Source: Deltaproteobacteria bacterium (GTDB lineage: Bacteria; Myxococcota; Polyangia; Polyangiales; B10-G4). Taken from it: a DNA stretch of 10,956 bases. Below are positions 1-5,947 of this stretch, piece after piece (within the stretch, counting starts at the first letter, position 1; each line of letters begins with the position of its first letter). A program made the translations under genes and the position numbers. The notes beneath the pieces are model-generated. The model made no database searches. It was not told the DNA's origin and saw nothing but the letters and a program-made list of their open reading frames with translations. The stretch covers positions 1 through 10,956 of the forward strand of contig JAFDCW010000062.1 in the NCBI GenBank assembly GCA_019312705.1, in the 5' to 3' direction.

Positions 1-5
1 CCGGG

Positions 6-34
6 TCTTTAGACTCCCACCCAGGTAGTGTCAA
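6..34 (-). promoter_or_regulatory. Possible sigma-70 promoter reading out of the window (minus strand)
   Basis: On the minus strand a perfect TTGACA (-35, positions 34-29) is followed by a 17-base spacer and TAAAGA (-10, positions 11-6), which matches TATAAT at 3 of 6 positions. It would drive a gene to the left of the window. Its -35 is the mirror image of the -35 proposed at 72-77: GTGTCAA at 28-34 and TTGACAC at 72-78 form a perfect 7-base inverted repeat. The -35 match and spacing are seen directly; promoter activity is inferred. Confidence 0.3.
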
Positions 35-71
35 GGTTGCGCGGGGGCGTGGCCCCAGAGTCCGCGAGCCG

Positions 72-101
72 TTGACACCCCCCACCCTGGACCCCTACGA
101 G
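72..101 (+). promoter_or_regulatory. Possible sigma-70 promoter for the 110-394 gene
   Basis: A perfect TTGACA lies at 72-77, followed by an 18-base spacer and TACGAG at 96-101, a weak -10 with 3 of 6 matches. The predicted transcript would begin around 107-110, almost at the ATG at 110, so the mRNA would be leaderless or nearly so. No strong Shine-Dalgarno sequence precedes the ATG (only GAGAG at 100-104), which fits. The weak -10 keeps this tentative. Confidence 0.3.
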
Positions 102-109
102 AGCCCCCT

Positions 110-394
110 ATGGACCTGAAGAAGAAACTGCTCACCGAGGGCATGAAGCTCATCCAGGACCCTCGGGTCATGAAGGTGGTCCAGGACCCCCGGGTCATCA
201 AAACGATGATGCAGGCTCTCCAGCTCCGGGGAAAGGTCCAGGAGTCCTTCGAGCAGCGGGTGGCTCGGGTCGCTAAGAGCCTGAATCTGGTAACAAAAAG
301 GGACGTCCGGGAGCTGGAACGGACCTTGCGCAAGATGGAGCGGGAGCTCATCGCAGCTCGCGCCGAGAAGAATGCGAAGAACTCCGGGCAATAG
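110..394 (+). CDS. Small helical phasin/UbiK-like protein with a tandem QDPRV repeat
   Basis: This is a 94-residue, highly charged, soluble protein with no signal peptide or membrane segment. Residues 15-32 are a tandem 9-residue repeat (IQDPRVMKV then VQDPRVIKT), visible in the DNA as a 27-base near duplication. Residues 45-85 are predicted to be a long amphipathic helix or coiled coil. The stretch around residues 58-80 (LNLVTKRDVRELERTLRKME) resembles the C-terminal helix of phasin-family and UbiK/BMFP-type proteins, in which a ThrLys or ThrArg motif precedes a coiled coil. Similar small proteins are common in myxobacteria as far as I recall. Function is not established; polymer-granule binding or membrane/lipid association are possibilities. 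The next gene on the same strand starts 44 bases downstream. The ATG at 110 is the first in-frame start that gives the full repeat. Confidence 0.8.
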   Translation: MDLKKKLLTEGMKLIQDPRVMKVVQDPRVIKTMMQALQLRGKVQESFEQRVARVAKSLNLVTKRDVRELERTLRKMERELIAARAEKNAKNSGQ

Positions 395-406
395 GGCTCT
401 TCTGAA

Positions 407-425
407 TCTCACCGCCCCTGTGAGA
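407..425. other. Short hairpin between two co-directional genes
   Basis: TCTCAC (407-412) and GTGAGA (420-425) are perfect 6-base arms around a 7-base loop, lying in the 44-base gap between the phasin-like gene and the TPR gene. No T-run follows, so it is not a classical intrinsic terminator. It could modulate read-through or mRNA stability, or be chance. Confidence 0.25.
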
Positions 426-438
426 GTCTAGGCTCCCG

Positions 439-1161
439 ATGCGCTCTTTCTTCATGCCCCTGCCAGTCGTCGTCGCCCTCGCCCTCGGGGCGGCCATGAC
501 CATATCCGTCACGGCGCCCGCTCCGGCGGACGCCCAAAGCCGCGAGCAGCGCATCGAGCGCGCCCGCACGCTCTACACCCAGGGCATCGTCCACTACGAG
601 GCCGACGAGCTCCGGCAGGCGGTACAGAAGCTCCTCGCCGCCCAGCGCGCGTGGCGAAGCCCTGCCTTCGCGTTCAACATCGCCCGGTGCTTCGAGCGCA
701 TGGGCGATGCCCAGCGGGGCATACATTGGTTCCGCGTCTACCTGCGCCACGGTCGCCCGGAGGACGCGACACGGACGGACGTGAATCGGCGCATCGCCGA
801 GCTCGAAGCCCTCCGGGACCGCCAATCGAACCAGAACAACCAGCAGCGAGCCAACGCCGAGGAGCTCACTGCCGAATCCCAGCGTCTCTATGAGCAGGGC
901 GCTTCCTTTTACCGACGACGCCAATACCAGACGGCCTACGAGCTATTTCAGAACTCGTGCAACGTGCTCTCGGTCGCCCAGAGCAACGACTACGGCGCCT
1001 GCGAAAACGCGGACCTCTCCTACAACCTGGCCCAGACCGCCGAACATCTCGAGCTATGGCAAGACGCGCGCCTGCACTACCGCCAGTACCTGCGCATCCA
1101 GCCCAACTCCCCCGAGCGCCGGCAGGTCGAGCTGCGGATGCAGGAGCTGCGGAGCCGGTGA
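439..1161 (+). CDS. Secreted tetratricopeptide (TPR)-repeat protein
   Basis: The 240-residue protein begins with a signal peptide: a short basic start, a hydrophobic core at about residues 7-28, and an ADA|QS signal peptidase I site near residue 32. The mature part holds two blocks of TPR-like helix pairs. The first is at about residues 39-104 (ARTLYTQGIVHYEADELRQA, then SPAFAFNIARCFERMGDAQR). The second is at 143-222 (YEQGASFYRRRQYQTAYELF, then LSYNLAQTAEHLELWQDARL). A Gln/Asn-rich linker at 129-140 joins them. It should be periplasmic and act as a protein-protein interaction scaffold; no catalytic motif is visible. Such short secreted TPR proteins are common in myxobacteria, often near other envelope proteins. 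ATG 454 (Met6) is a possible alternative start but would shorten the signal peptide. It could be co-transcribed with the gene 44 bases upstream. Confidence 0.88.
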   Translation: MRSFFMPLPVVVALALGAAMTISVTAPAPADAQSREQRIERARTLYTQGIVHYEADELRQAVQKLLAAQRAWRSPAFAFNIARCFERMGDAQRGIHWFRVYLRHGRPEDATRTDVNRRIAELEALRDRQSNQNNQQRANAEELTAESQRLYEQGASFYRRRQYQTAYELFQNSCNVLSVAQSNDYGACENADLSYNLAQTAEHLELWQDARLHYRQYLRIQPNSPERRQVELRMQELRSR

Positions 1162-1185
1162 GGGGGTAGACGGGAACGGGCTACT

Positions 1186-1282
1186 CGGCTGTAGCCGTGC
1201 ATGGCTTCGCTGTCGAAGTCCGTGGAGCTGCACGGGTACAGACTAGTCGACGCGTCCGGGCGCAGCCCGGAGGCCAGTCAAC
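1186..1282. repeat. Structured tandem repeat, copy 1 of 2
   Basis: This is the first copy of a 97-base unit repeated 110 bases downstream with 87 of 97 identical bases. It contains two stem-loops. Stem 1 pairs 1189-1201 (CTGTAGCCGTGCA) with 1229-1241 (TGCACGGGTACAG), 12 of 13 pairs, around a 27-base loop that carries its own hairpin (CTTCG 1205-1209 with CGAAG 1214-1218). Stem 2 pairs TCCGGGC (1255-1261) with GCCCGGA (1265-1271) around GCA. The copy is preceded by the 11-mer acgggaacggg (1170-1180). There is no convincing coding function. It may be a REP/BIME-like palindromic element or part of an untranslated RNA. Confidence 0.85.
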
Positions 1283-1295
1283 GGGAACGGGAACA

Positions 1296-1392
1296 CGGCT
1301 GTAGCCGTGCATGGCGGAGCGGACAAAGTCCGTGGAGCTGCACGGGTACAGGCTTGTCGACGCGTCCGGGCGCAGCCCGGATGCTAGTCAAC
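1296..1392. repeat. Structured tandem repeat, copy 2 of 2
   Basis: This second copy matches 1186-1282 with 10 substitutions. Both stems are retained exactly: 1299-1311 with 1339-1351, and 1365-1371 with 1375-1381. Six substitutions cluster in the loop of stem 1 (1316-1325), where a different small hairpin appears (GGAC 1321-1324 with GTCC 1328-1331). The same acgggaacggg 11-mer lies just before it (1281-1291). The 110-base offset is not a multiple of three, so the two copies are read in different frames, which argues against a repeated protein domain. Confidence 0.85.
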
Positions 1393-1428
1393 AACCCCGC
1401 CACCGCAGCGCCCATCCCGGCTGGCAAA

Positions 1429-1602
1429 CGGGAACGGGAACGGAAACGGAAACGGGAACGGACACGGAAACGGACACGGAAACGGACACGGACACGGACA
1501 CGGACACGGACACGGTCTCGGACACGGACACGGAAACGGACACGGGAACGGACGCGGCGACCGGAACGGAAACGGAAACGGAAACGGAAACGGAAACGCG
1601 AA
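1429..1602. repeat. Hexanucleotide satellite tract, 29 units (CGGAAA/CGGACA/CGGGAA)
   Basis: These 174 bases divide exactly into 29 six-base units. Most are CGGAAA, CGGACA or CGGGAA, with a few variants (CGGTCT 1513, CGGACG 1549, CGGCGA 1555, CCGGAA 1561, CGCGAA 1597). There is no insertion or deletion in the whole run. The plus strand is purine-rich, with a GG every six bases. The tract begins with acgggaacggg (1428-1438), the 11-mer that also precedes both structured repeats. The reading frames across it give only (Thr-Asp/Glu)n, (Arg-Lys/Thr)n or (Pro-Phe/Cys)n and are probably not translated. It lies between the end of the TPR gene and the 3' end of the convergent DUF4112 gene. Confidence 0.93.
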
Positions 1603-1704
1603 CGGTGCGGCACTACCGGCGCCGCTACGGTCGGCCTGTCGGCTCCGCACGCCTCCGGCGCGCTTTCGCCTCGGGCCGCCTGCGCGGCGCCTTCTTGTTA
1701 AGCT
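1603..1704. other. GC-rich spacer between convergent transcripts
   Basis: This is the remaining non-coding DNA before the DUF4112 stop. It contains GTGCGG (1605-1610) facing CCGCAC (1645-1650) and further GC-rich self-complementary blocks around 1653-1691. No T-run follows on either strand, so a canonical intrinsic terminator cannot be called. I see no gene here. Confidence 0.4.
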
Positions 1705-2307
1705 CTACTCCCCGATCAACCCGCCCACCGCGAACACGCCCGTCCCGAGCAGCGCCCAAAAGAAGACCAACGGAATCACCACCCCCGCAATCACCAGCAG
1801 CACCGCCAGCACGACGAGCAGATAGTCCACGACTGTCGGCTTCGCCGCCGGGTCCGCGCGGTAGCGCTCGATGAGGTCGAGGTTCTTTCGGTTCGACTTC
1901 CAGAAGACGTCGAAGGTGTCACCGATCACCGGCAGGCTTCCGAAGATGGTGTCGATGGCGATGTTCAAGACCATGCGCGCGAGGGCGACGGTCGGGACGC
2001 GCTCCTTGAAGGCGAGATAGATGAGCGCAAGGGATCCGCTCCCGGTCAGCACATCGCCGACGCCGGGAAGGAGGGCTCCAATGAATCCGTCGAGGCCGAT
2101 CCCGAAGTTGGTCCCCGGTACCGTGAGGCCGTCATCGAGCAACCGGACGAGCTTCTCCGCCCAGGGGGGCGACTCGACATCCTGCAGTTCGTCCGAGAGC
2201 ACGACCCGAGGCCCGTCAGGATCCAACTCGACGTCCGCTTCCGCATCGAGGACGTCCGTCACGGCGCGGTCGATGGCGTCGGTCGAAGGCAGGGGCCGCG
2301 TCGTCAT
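1705..2307 (-). CDS. DUF4112 family membrane protein
   Basis: This 200-residue protein (ATG at 2307) has the DUF4112 (PF13430) pattern at about residues 52-150. It starts with LVRLLDDGLTVPGTNFGIGL, then has two related Pro-x-x-Gly-Asp turns (LLPGVGDVL at 79-87 and LPVIGDTFD at 125-133), and ends in a FWKSNRKNLDLIERY segment. Residues 64-125 are moderately hydrophobic, and a strongly hydrophobic stretch at about 160-198 should form one or two membrane helices. The first 45 residues are acidic and probably disordered. The family has no assigned biochemical function. The frame is open upstream to 2418, but that part overlaps the hydrolase gene and reads as Arg-rich shadow sequence. Met at 2307 gives a 7-base gap after the hydrolase stop, so the two genes are very likely co-transcribed. 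Confidence 0.9.
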   Translation of the reverse strand: MTTRPLPSTDAIDRAVTDVLDAEADVELDPDGPRVVLSDELQDVESPPWAEKLVRLLDDGLTVPGTNFGIGLDGFIGALLPGVGDVLTGSGSLALIYLAFKERVPTVALARMVLNIAIDTIFGSLPVIGDTFDVFWKSNRKNLDLIERYRADPAAKPTVVDYLLVVLAVLLVIAGVVIPLVFFWALLGTGVFAVGGLIGE

Positions 2308-2314
2308 CGTGGTG

Positions 2315-3361
2315 TCATCCAGCTGATACTTGGCCGTAGGTGGCTCGCCGCGCGAGCCACTCGGAGACCGTGGGCCATACCGTCTTCGGCGCCTCGCGGC
2401 CCACGATAAGGTCGACATGTCCCATTGGGAAGGCCCGGTAGGTCTTGTCCCGGGACCGGCTCCCGCGGCACGCGGGGCGAACGGACTCAGGCGGGGCGAG
2501 ATGATCGCGGGTACCGGCGATCACCAGAAGCGGGCGGTCGAGGTGCTCGAAGGCCGCCCGGTAGTTCGATCGGCCATGTCTGCCCGCGAGCACGCCATCC
2601 TTGCCAGCGCGAAAAATGTCGAAGGCGATCTCGAGGCTCGACCAGTCGAAGGCCCGGCTGAGGTAATCGTCGAGGACCGAGTCTTCGACGCTCCCCGGCG
2701 TCCACGGCCGTATCGGAGAGAGCCAGAAGCGGCTGTCCCAGAGACGCCGACGCTTGTGCAGGTGGCGGCCGACGAGGCGCAGGGGAAGCCGTGGGTTCGA
2801 GTCGAAGACGCCCGTATTCCGAAAAGTATTGAGCACCGCCGAGACCGCCGAGAGCGTTCGTGAACCCGTGCCGAAGAGATACGGAGAGCCGATGCTAACG
2901 ATGCCCGAGGTCTTCTGCCGGAGCCCGGTCGCCGCCGCGCCATAGGAAATGATCCCACCCATCGAATGACCGATGAGGAAGATGCGCTCGTCTCCCGAGA
3001 TGCGCAGGGCTTCGCTCGCGAGGGCGGGCACGTCCTCCCGGATGTACTCCTCGAGGACCCGGGGCCGTTGACTACCGAAGCGGCGCGACCGGCCGTGGCC
3101 GCGGAGGTCGCAGTTGAAGACGTCCCACCCCTCCCTCGCGAGGTAGGCGGAGAACGAGCGCCCGGCGACGTGCCAGGTGTAACGGTTTTGGCCGAAGCCG
3201 TGCACCAAAAGCACCGTGCCGCGAGGCTCGGCGGGCGGCGGCAGGCGCTTGCGAACCATGCCGAGGGGCTCGCGCCCCGGGGTCATCACGACTTGCTTTT
3301 CGAGGGTAACGACCTCGTCGATGTCGACCGACTGCTCGACGGTCTCCGTGCGGAGAATCAT
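2315..3361 (-). CDS. Alpha/beta-fold hydrolase (serine esterase/lipase-like)
   Basis: The 348-residue protein has the full alpha/beta-hydrolase signature. The oxyanion loop is LLVHGFGQNR (residues 51-60), followed by DLRGHGRSR (85-93). The nucleophile elbow is GHSMGG with Ser133, the acid is Asp286 in GTRDHLAPP, and the catalytic His315 lies in FPMGHVDLIVGREAP. The C-terminal pattern (GHVDLIVG, then a ValTrpPro-x3-TrpLeu helix) resembles that of PHA synthases and their relatives. However, the nucleophile is Ser, not the Cys of true PHA synthases, so an esterase, lipase or thioesterase is more likely. No signal peptide is seen, so it is probably cytoplasmic. A region at about 165-265 should form the lid or cap and may set the substrate, which cannot be predicted. 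It is the first gene of a pair with the DUF4112 gene and diverges from the HEAT-like gene, with only 44 bases between their starts. Confidence 0.9.
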   Translation of the reverse strand: MILRTETVEQSVDIDEVVTLEKQVVMTPGREPLGMVRKRLPPPAEPRGTVLLVHGFGQNRYTWHVAGRSFSAYLAREGWDVFNCDLRGHGRSRRFGSQRPRVLEEYIREDVPALASEALRISGDERIFLIGHSMGGIISYGAAATGLRQKTSGIVSIGSPYLFGTGSRTLSAVSAVLNTFRNTGVFDSNPRLPLRLVGRHLHKRRRLWDSRFWLSPIRPWTPGSVEDSVLDDYLSRAFDWSSLEIAFDIFRAGKDGVLAGRHGRSNYRAAFEHLDRPLLVIAGTRDHLAPPESVRPACRGSRSRDKTYRAFPMGHVDLIVGREAPKTVWPTVSEWLARRATYGQVSAG

Positions 3362-3405
3362 TCGCTACTCTCATAGCACGCCCGCCCACGTTTTCTTGCT
3401 ACGCT
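3362..3405. promoter_or_regulatory. Short divergent intergenic region
   Basis: Only 44 bases separate the starts of the minus-strand hydrolase and the plus-strand HEAT-like gene, so promoters for both must be here or extend into the opposing coding starts. On the minus strand GAGAG, about 8 bases before the hydrolase ATG, could be its ribosome binding site. No good -35/-10 pair is visible on either strand. Confidence 0.3.
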
Positions 3406-3966
3406 ATGTCTACGATGCGTCGCGCCTTCATCGGTTTTTTGGCCCTCGCGGCCCTCGCAGGGGTCTGGTCCGTAGCAAACCCGGTCTTCGCGACTCCTCC
3501 CTCAAAAGCCGAACTCTCCCGGATGCTCGCGGGCTTCGAACAAACTCCCGGCGCCGACGATTTTCGCGCCTGGGGCCCCGAAACGTTTCCGATCTTGGTC
3601 GAGCTCTACGACGACCGCGACATGCAGCCCTTCGTACGTATGCGCGCCGTCGGGGCAGTCGCCCACTACCCGAGCCCGAGGGCCCGCGCGTTCCTGCTCC
3701 GGGTGGCGCGGGCGGACGGGCAAAGCGACCTCCTCGTCCGCGCAGCCGTCCGAGGCCTCGGCCGTGCCTTCGGTCCCCGGGCCGTCGAAGACGTCCGTCC
3801 GTTCCTGCGACACCGGGCCCCGGCGGTTCGAGAGGGTGCGGTCCTCGCCCTGACGGCGATCCACACCCCCGCCGCCCAGGGTGCCCTCCGGGCGCGCCTC
3901 CCCCGGGAGCAGAGCGCGCACATCGCCGAGCGCATCCGCGCGAGCCTCAGCGCCAACCCGCGCTGA
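3406..3966 (+). CDS. Secreted HEAT-repeat-like protein
   Basis: The 186-residue protein starts with a signal peptide (MRR at residues 4-6, hydrophobic core 8-27, likely cleavage at VFA|TPP near residue 29). The rest is a set of Arg/Ala/Leu-rich helix pairs of the HEAT or PBS-lyase type. They lie at about residues 58-87 (ETFPILVELYDD, then FVRMRAVGAVAHYP), 92-122 (RARAFLLRVARADG, then LLVRAAVRGLGRAFG) and 125-165 (AVEDVRPFLRHRAPAVREGA, then VLALTAIHT). No enzymatic motif is seen; a periplasmic scaffold or binding role is the reasonable guess. ATG 3406 is used; ATG 3415 would shorten it by only three residues. The gene converges on murI, with just six bases between the two stop codons, so 3' overlap of the transcripts is expected. 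Confidence 0.85.
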   Translation: MSTMRRAFIGFLALAALAGVWSVANPVFATPPSKAELSRMLAGFEQTPGADDFRAWGPETFPILVELYDDRDMQPFVRMRAVGAVAHYPSPRARAFLLRVARADGQSDLLVRAAVRGLGRAFGPRAVEDVRPFLRHRAPAVREGAVLALTAIHTPAAQGALRARLPREQSAHIAERIRASLSANPR

Positions 3967-3972
3967 CGGTCT

Positions 3973-4797
3973 TCAAAGGTCGACGGCTTCGACCGAGAGC
4001 CCCTCGAGGGAGTGCCCGAGGAAGCGCGACGCGGAATCCGCAAAGCGCTCCGGGAGGTCGGTGACCAGGAGCGAGAGTTCGGCCGAACGCTCCGGGGCGC
4101 CGAGGGCGCGCTCTTCCAAAATGGTGGAGAGCTCGTCCGCCGTGGCGCGCGCAGAATCGACGACGGGAATGCTTCGGCCCGCGAGCTCCTCGAGCTCTGT
4201 CGTGATCATCGATGCGAGCAGCGGATAGTGCGTGCAGCCCAAAACCAACGCCTGAATGTCGGCCTCGACCATGGGCGCCAGGTAACGGCGAGCGGCGAGG
4301 CGGGGGACGTCGCCGGTGGTCCACCCCTCTTCAACCAACGGGACCAGGAGCGGCGCCGCCTGGGCGACGACCTCGACGCGGCTGCTCTCCGCCGCGACGG
4401 CCCGGACGTAGGCGCCGGAGGCGACCGTGCCCGCCGTCGCGATGACCCCGAGGCGTCCCGTCCCGCTCGCGGCGACGCCGGCCCGGGCGCCGGGCTCGAT
4501 GACCCCGAGGACCGGGATGTCGAGCTCGACCCGCAGCATGTCGATGGCGACGGCGCTCACGGTGTTGCACGCCACGACGAGCAGCTTGACCCGGCGCTCC
4601 ATGAGCTTCGCCGCGCAGCTCCGGGCATACCGGATCACCGTGTGCGCTGACCGGGTGCCATAGGGAACCCGCGCGGTATCGCCGAGGTAGACCAAGTGTT
4701 CATTGGGCAACGCGTCGACGATGGCCCGGGCCACGGTGAGCCCCCCGAGGCCAGAGTCGAAGACACCGATGGGCGCCGTGACGTCGATGGCGCTCAC
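3973..4797 (-). CDS. murI: Glutamate racemase MurI
   Basis: The protein interconverts L- and D-glutamate in the cytoplasm, supplying the D-Glu of the peptidoglycan stem peptide. Family landmarks are all present (274 residues, counted from GTG 4797): IGVFDSGLGGLTV with the substrate-binding Asp-Ser at 14-15, ARVPYGTRS at 42-50, the first catalytic Cys77 in VVACNT, the second catalytic Cys188 in LGCTHYPLL, and EPGARA after strand 4. The length is normal for the family. Two GTG starts are possible. GTG 4797 overlaps the TGA of the upstream lipoprotein gene in a GTGA junction, which suggests translational coupling, and gives a typical N-terminus. GTG 4821 would add eight residues. No ATG precedes the conserved core. 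It is the last gene of the three-gene minus-strand operon. Confidence 0.96.
   Translation of the reverse strand: MSAIDVTAPIGVFDSGLGGLTVARAIVDALPNEHLVYLGDTARVPYGTRSAHTVIRYARSCAAKLMERRVKLLVVACNTVSAVAIDMLRVELDIPVLGVIEPGARAGVAASGTGRLGVIATAGTVASGAYVRAVAAESSRVEVVAQAAPLLVPLVEEGWTTGDVPRLAARRYLAPMVEADIQALVLGCTHYPLLASMITTELEELAGRSIPVVDSARATADELSTILEERALGAPERSAELSLLVTDLPERFADSASRFLGHSLEGLSVEAVDL
3978..3994 (-). terminator. Weak hairpin at the 3' end of murI
   Basis: Read on the minus strand, GGTCGA and TCGACC form perfect 6-base arms around a 5-base loop, followed directly by TTTGA that contains the murI stop. The T-run is only three bases, so termination here would be weak. Because the convergent HEAT-like gene ends six bases away, this is the only candidate hairpin at the junction. 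Confidence 0.2.
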
Positions 4798-5939
4798 TGG
4801 CGGCAAGTCCCGAGCACACACGCGCCACTCTGGCAGGCGCCGGCGCGGATGCAGGGGCTCCCGGCGGCCAGCTGGGGAAAACAGAGATCAAAGAACGACG
4901 AGCAATAGTTGTCACGGGAGCGCCCCAGGACGTTGCACTGCACATCTTCGGAGCAGGCTTTGGTACATTGCTTCTGCCCGCCGTCGGCCACAGCCTCGCA
5001 GCTCAGGTCTGCGGCGCAGACGAAGGCCTCGCTCTCAGGAGTCGTGCAGGGGAAACCAATCTCGTAGCGCGGAACACAGAGTCCGCCGTCAGCGCCGCCG
5101 CCCGCTGCGGGGTCGCATTCGAGGCGATAGCGAAGCCCGAAATTGTTCAACGCCGAAGAAATGTTCTCACAGCCGAACTGGATGCGTTGGGCCTCCCCGC
5201 ACGTGGTCGTGCAGAACTTCCCGGCCACCCCGAGATCGATGCAATTGCCCAGCAAGCAGTTCGTATCGTCTTCGCACGCGATGCCATAGAACCCCGGAAT
5301 GCACGCCCCCTGGTCGGTGCCCGCGAGCTGTCGGAGGCAGCCGAAGGCCGGCGGACACCGGGTATCGACGACATCACAGACGGGCACGCATATTGGAAAC
5401 TCCTGATCCCCGGAAATTACAAACGTAACCCCGAACGAGCGCAGAGGACATTCACCGGATTCGTCGGGCGTGGGAACACAGTAGAGGTTGTCAGCGCGCA
5501 GCCCCCCGACGTCGAGGAGGATGTCTTCAACGAGTTCTGTCAGGCACTCCTCGTCCTGCCCACAATCCGCACTGGCGGTACACCCGTCCACCGGATAACA
5601 AACGCCATTGTCGTCCTCGGCGCTGACTCGAATGCAGTCGTAGTCCGCCGACGGGCACTCGCTCGTGGTGAGGTCCTCTTGGATGCGGCAATCCGAAAGA
5701 CAGGCTTCCACCTCTCCCTGGGCGACGCAGACACCGTCGCACTCCGAGGCACAATCCGGAGCACAGAAGTCCGGAGCATACGGTGCCGCCCGGGCGCAGG
5801 TCCATCCCGAGCCGCAGTCACTCGACACGTCGCAGAGGAAGAGCTCCGTATTCAAAAAGCTCCCGTCGACGGTGCAGCCCGACAGCGAGAAGATCGCGCA
5901 CAACGAAGCCACCAAGGCGGGCCAAGCCTTCGTTTGCAT
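4794..5939 (-). CDS. Cysteine-rich outer-membrane-type lipoprotein
   Basis: The protein starts with a lipoprotein signal peptide ending in the lipobox Leu-Ser-Gly-Cys (Cys22, residue +2 Thr, so export to the outer membrane is expected rather than inner-membrane retention). The 359 residues after Cys22 contain 42 cysteines, an even number that suits up to 21 disulfides. Short modules of the form C-x4-(D/N)C-x(3-5)-C recur: CDVSSDCGSGWTC, CTASADCGQDEEC, CEDDTNCLLGNC and CIRAGACQSGAC. This EGF- or dickkopf-like disulfide-rich style is common in myxobacterial surface lipoproteins; no enzyme motif is seen. ATG 5939 (381 residues) is chosen because it gives a classical signal peptide. A TTG at 5951 overlaps the upstream TGA and would add four residues. 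It sits between the PEGA gene (8 bases after its stop) and murI (4-base overlap), so all three should form one transcript. Confidence 0.9.
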   Translation of the reverse strand: MQTKAWPALVASLCAIFSLSGCTVDGSFLNTELFLCDVSSDCGSGWTCARAAPYAPDFCAPDCASECDGVCVAQGEVEACLSDCRIQEDLTTSECPSADYDCIRVSAEDDNGVCYPVDGCTASADCGQDEECLTELVEDILLDVGGLRADNLYCVPTPDESGECPLRSFGVTFVISGDQEFPICVPVCDVVDTRCPPAFGCLRQLAGTDQGACIPGFYGIACEDDTNCLLGNCIDLGVAGKFCTTTCGEAQRIQFGCENISSALNNFGLRYRLECDPAAGGGADGGLCVPRYEIGFPCTTPESEAFVCAADLSCEAVADGGQKQCTKACSEDVQCNVLGRSRDNYCSSFFDLCFPQLAAGSPCIRAGACQSGACVLGTCRQ

Positions 5940-5947
5940 GCCCCAGC

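Noticed and set aside
1241..1256. A cluster of restriction-like hexamers (ACTAGT, GTCGAC, ACGCGT) that looks like a vector polylinker.
   Set aside because: The equivalent position in the second repeat copy has diverged (no ACTAGT), the flanks continue as host-like GC-rich repeat, and no other vector sequence is present.
1170..1392. A possible CRISPR array.
   Set aside because: There are only two units of about 97 bases with no intervening unique spacers of 30-40 bases, and no cas genes are nearby.
1201..1874. Plus-strand frames giving Arg/Lys-rich and Thr/Asp/Glu-rich proteins across the repeats, and minus-strand Arg-Phe and Pro-Phe frames.
   Set aside because: They are direct translations of the hexamer tract joined to the structured repeats and, for the longer one, to the antisense of the DUF4112 gene. 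The two repeat copies fall in different frames and no ribosome binding site or domain is seen.
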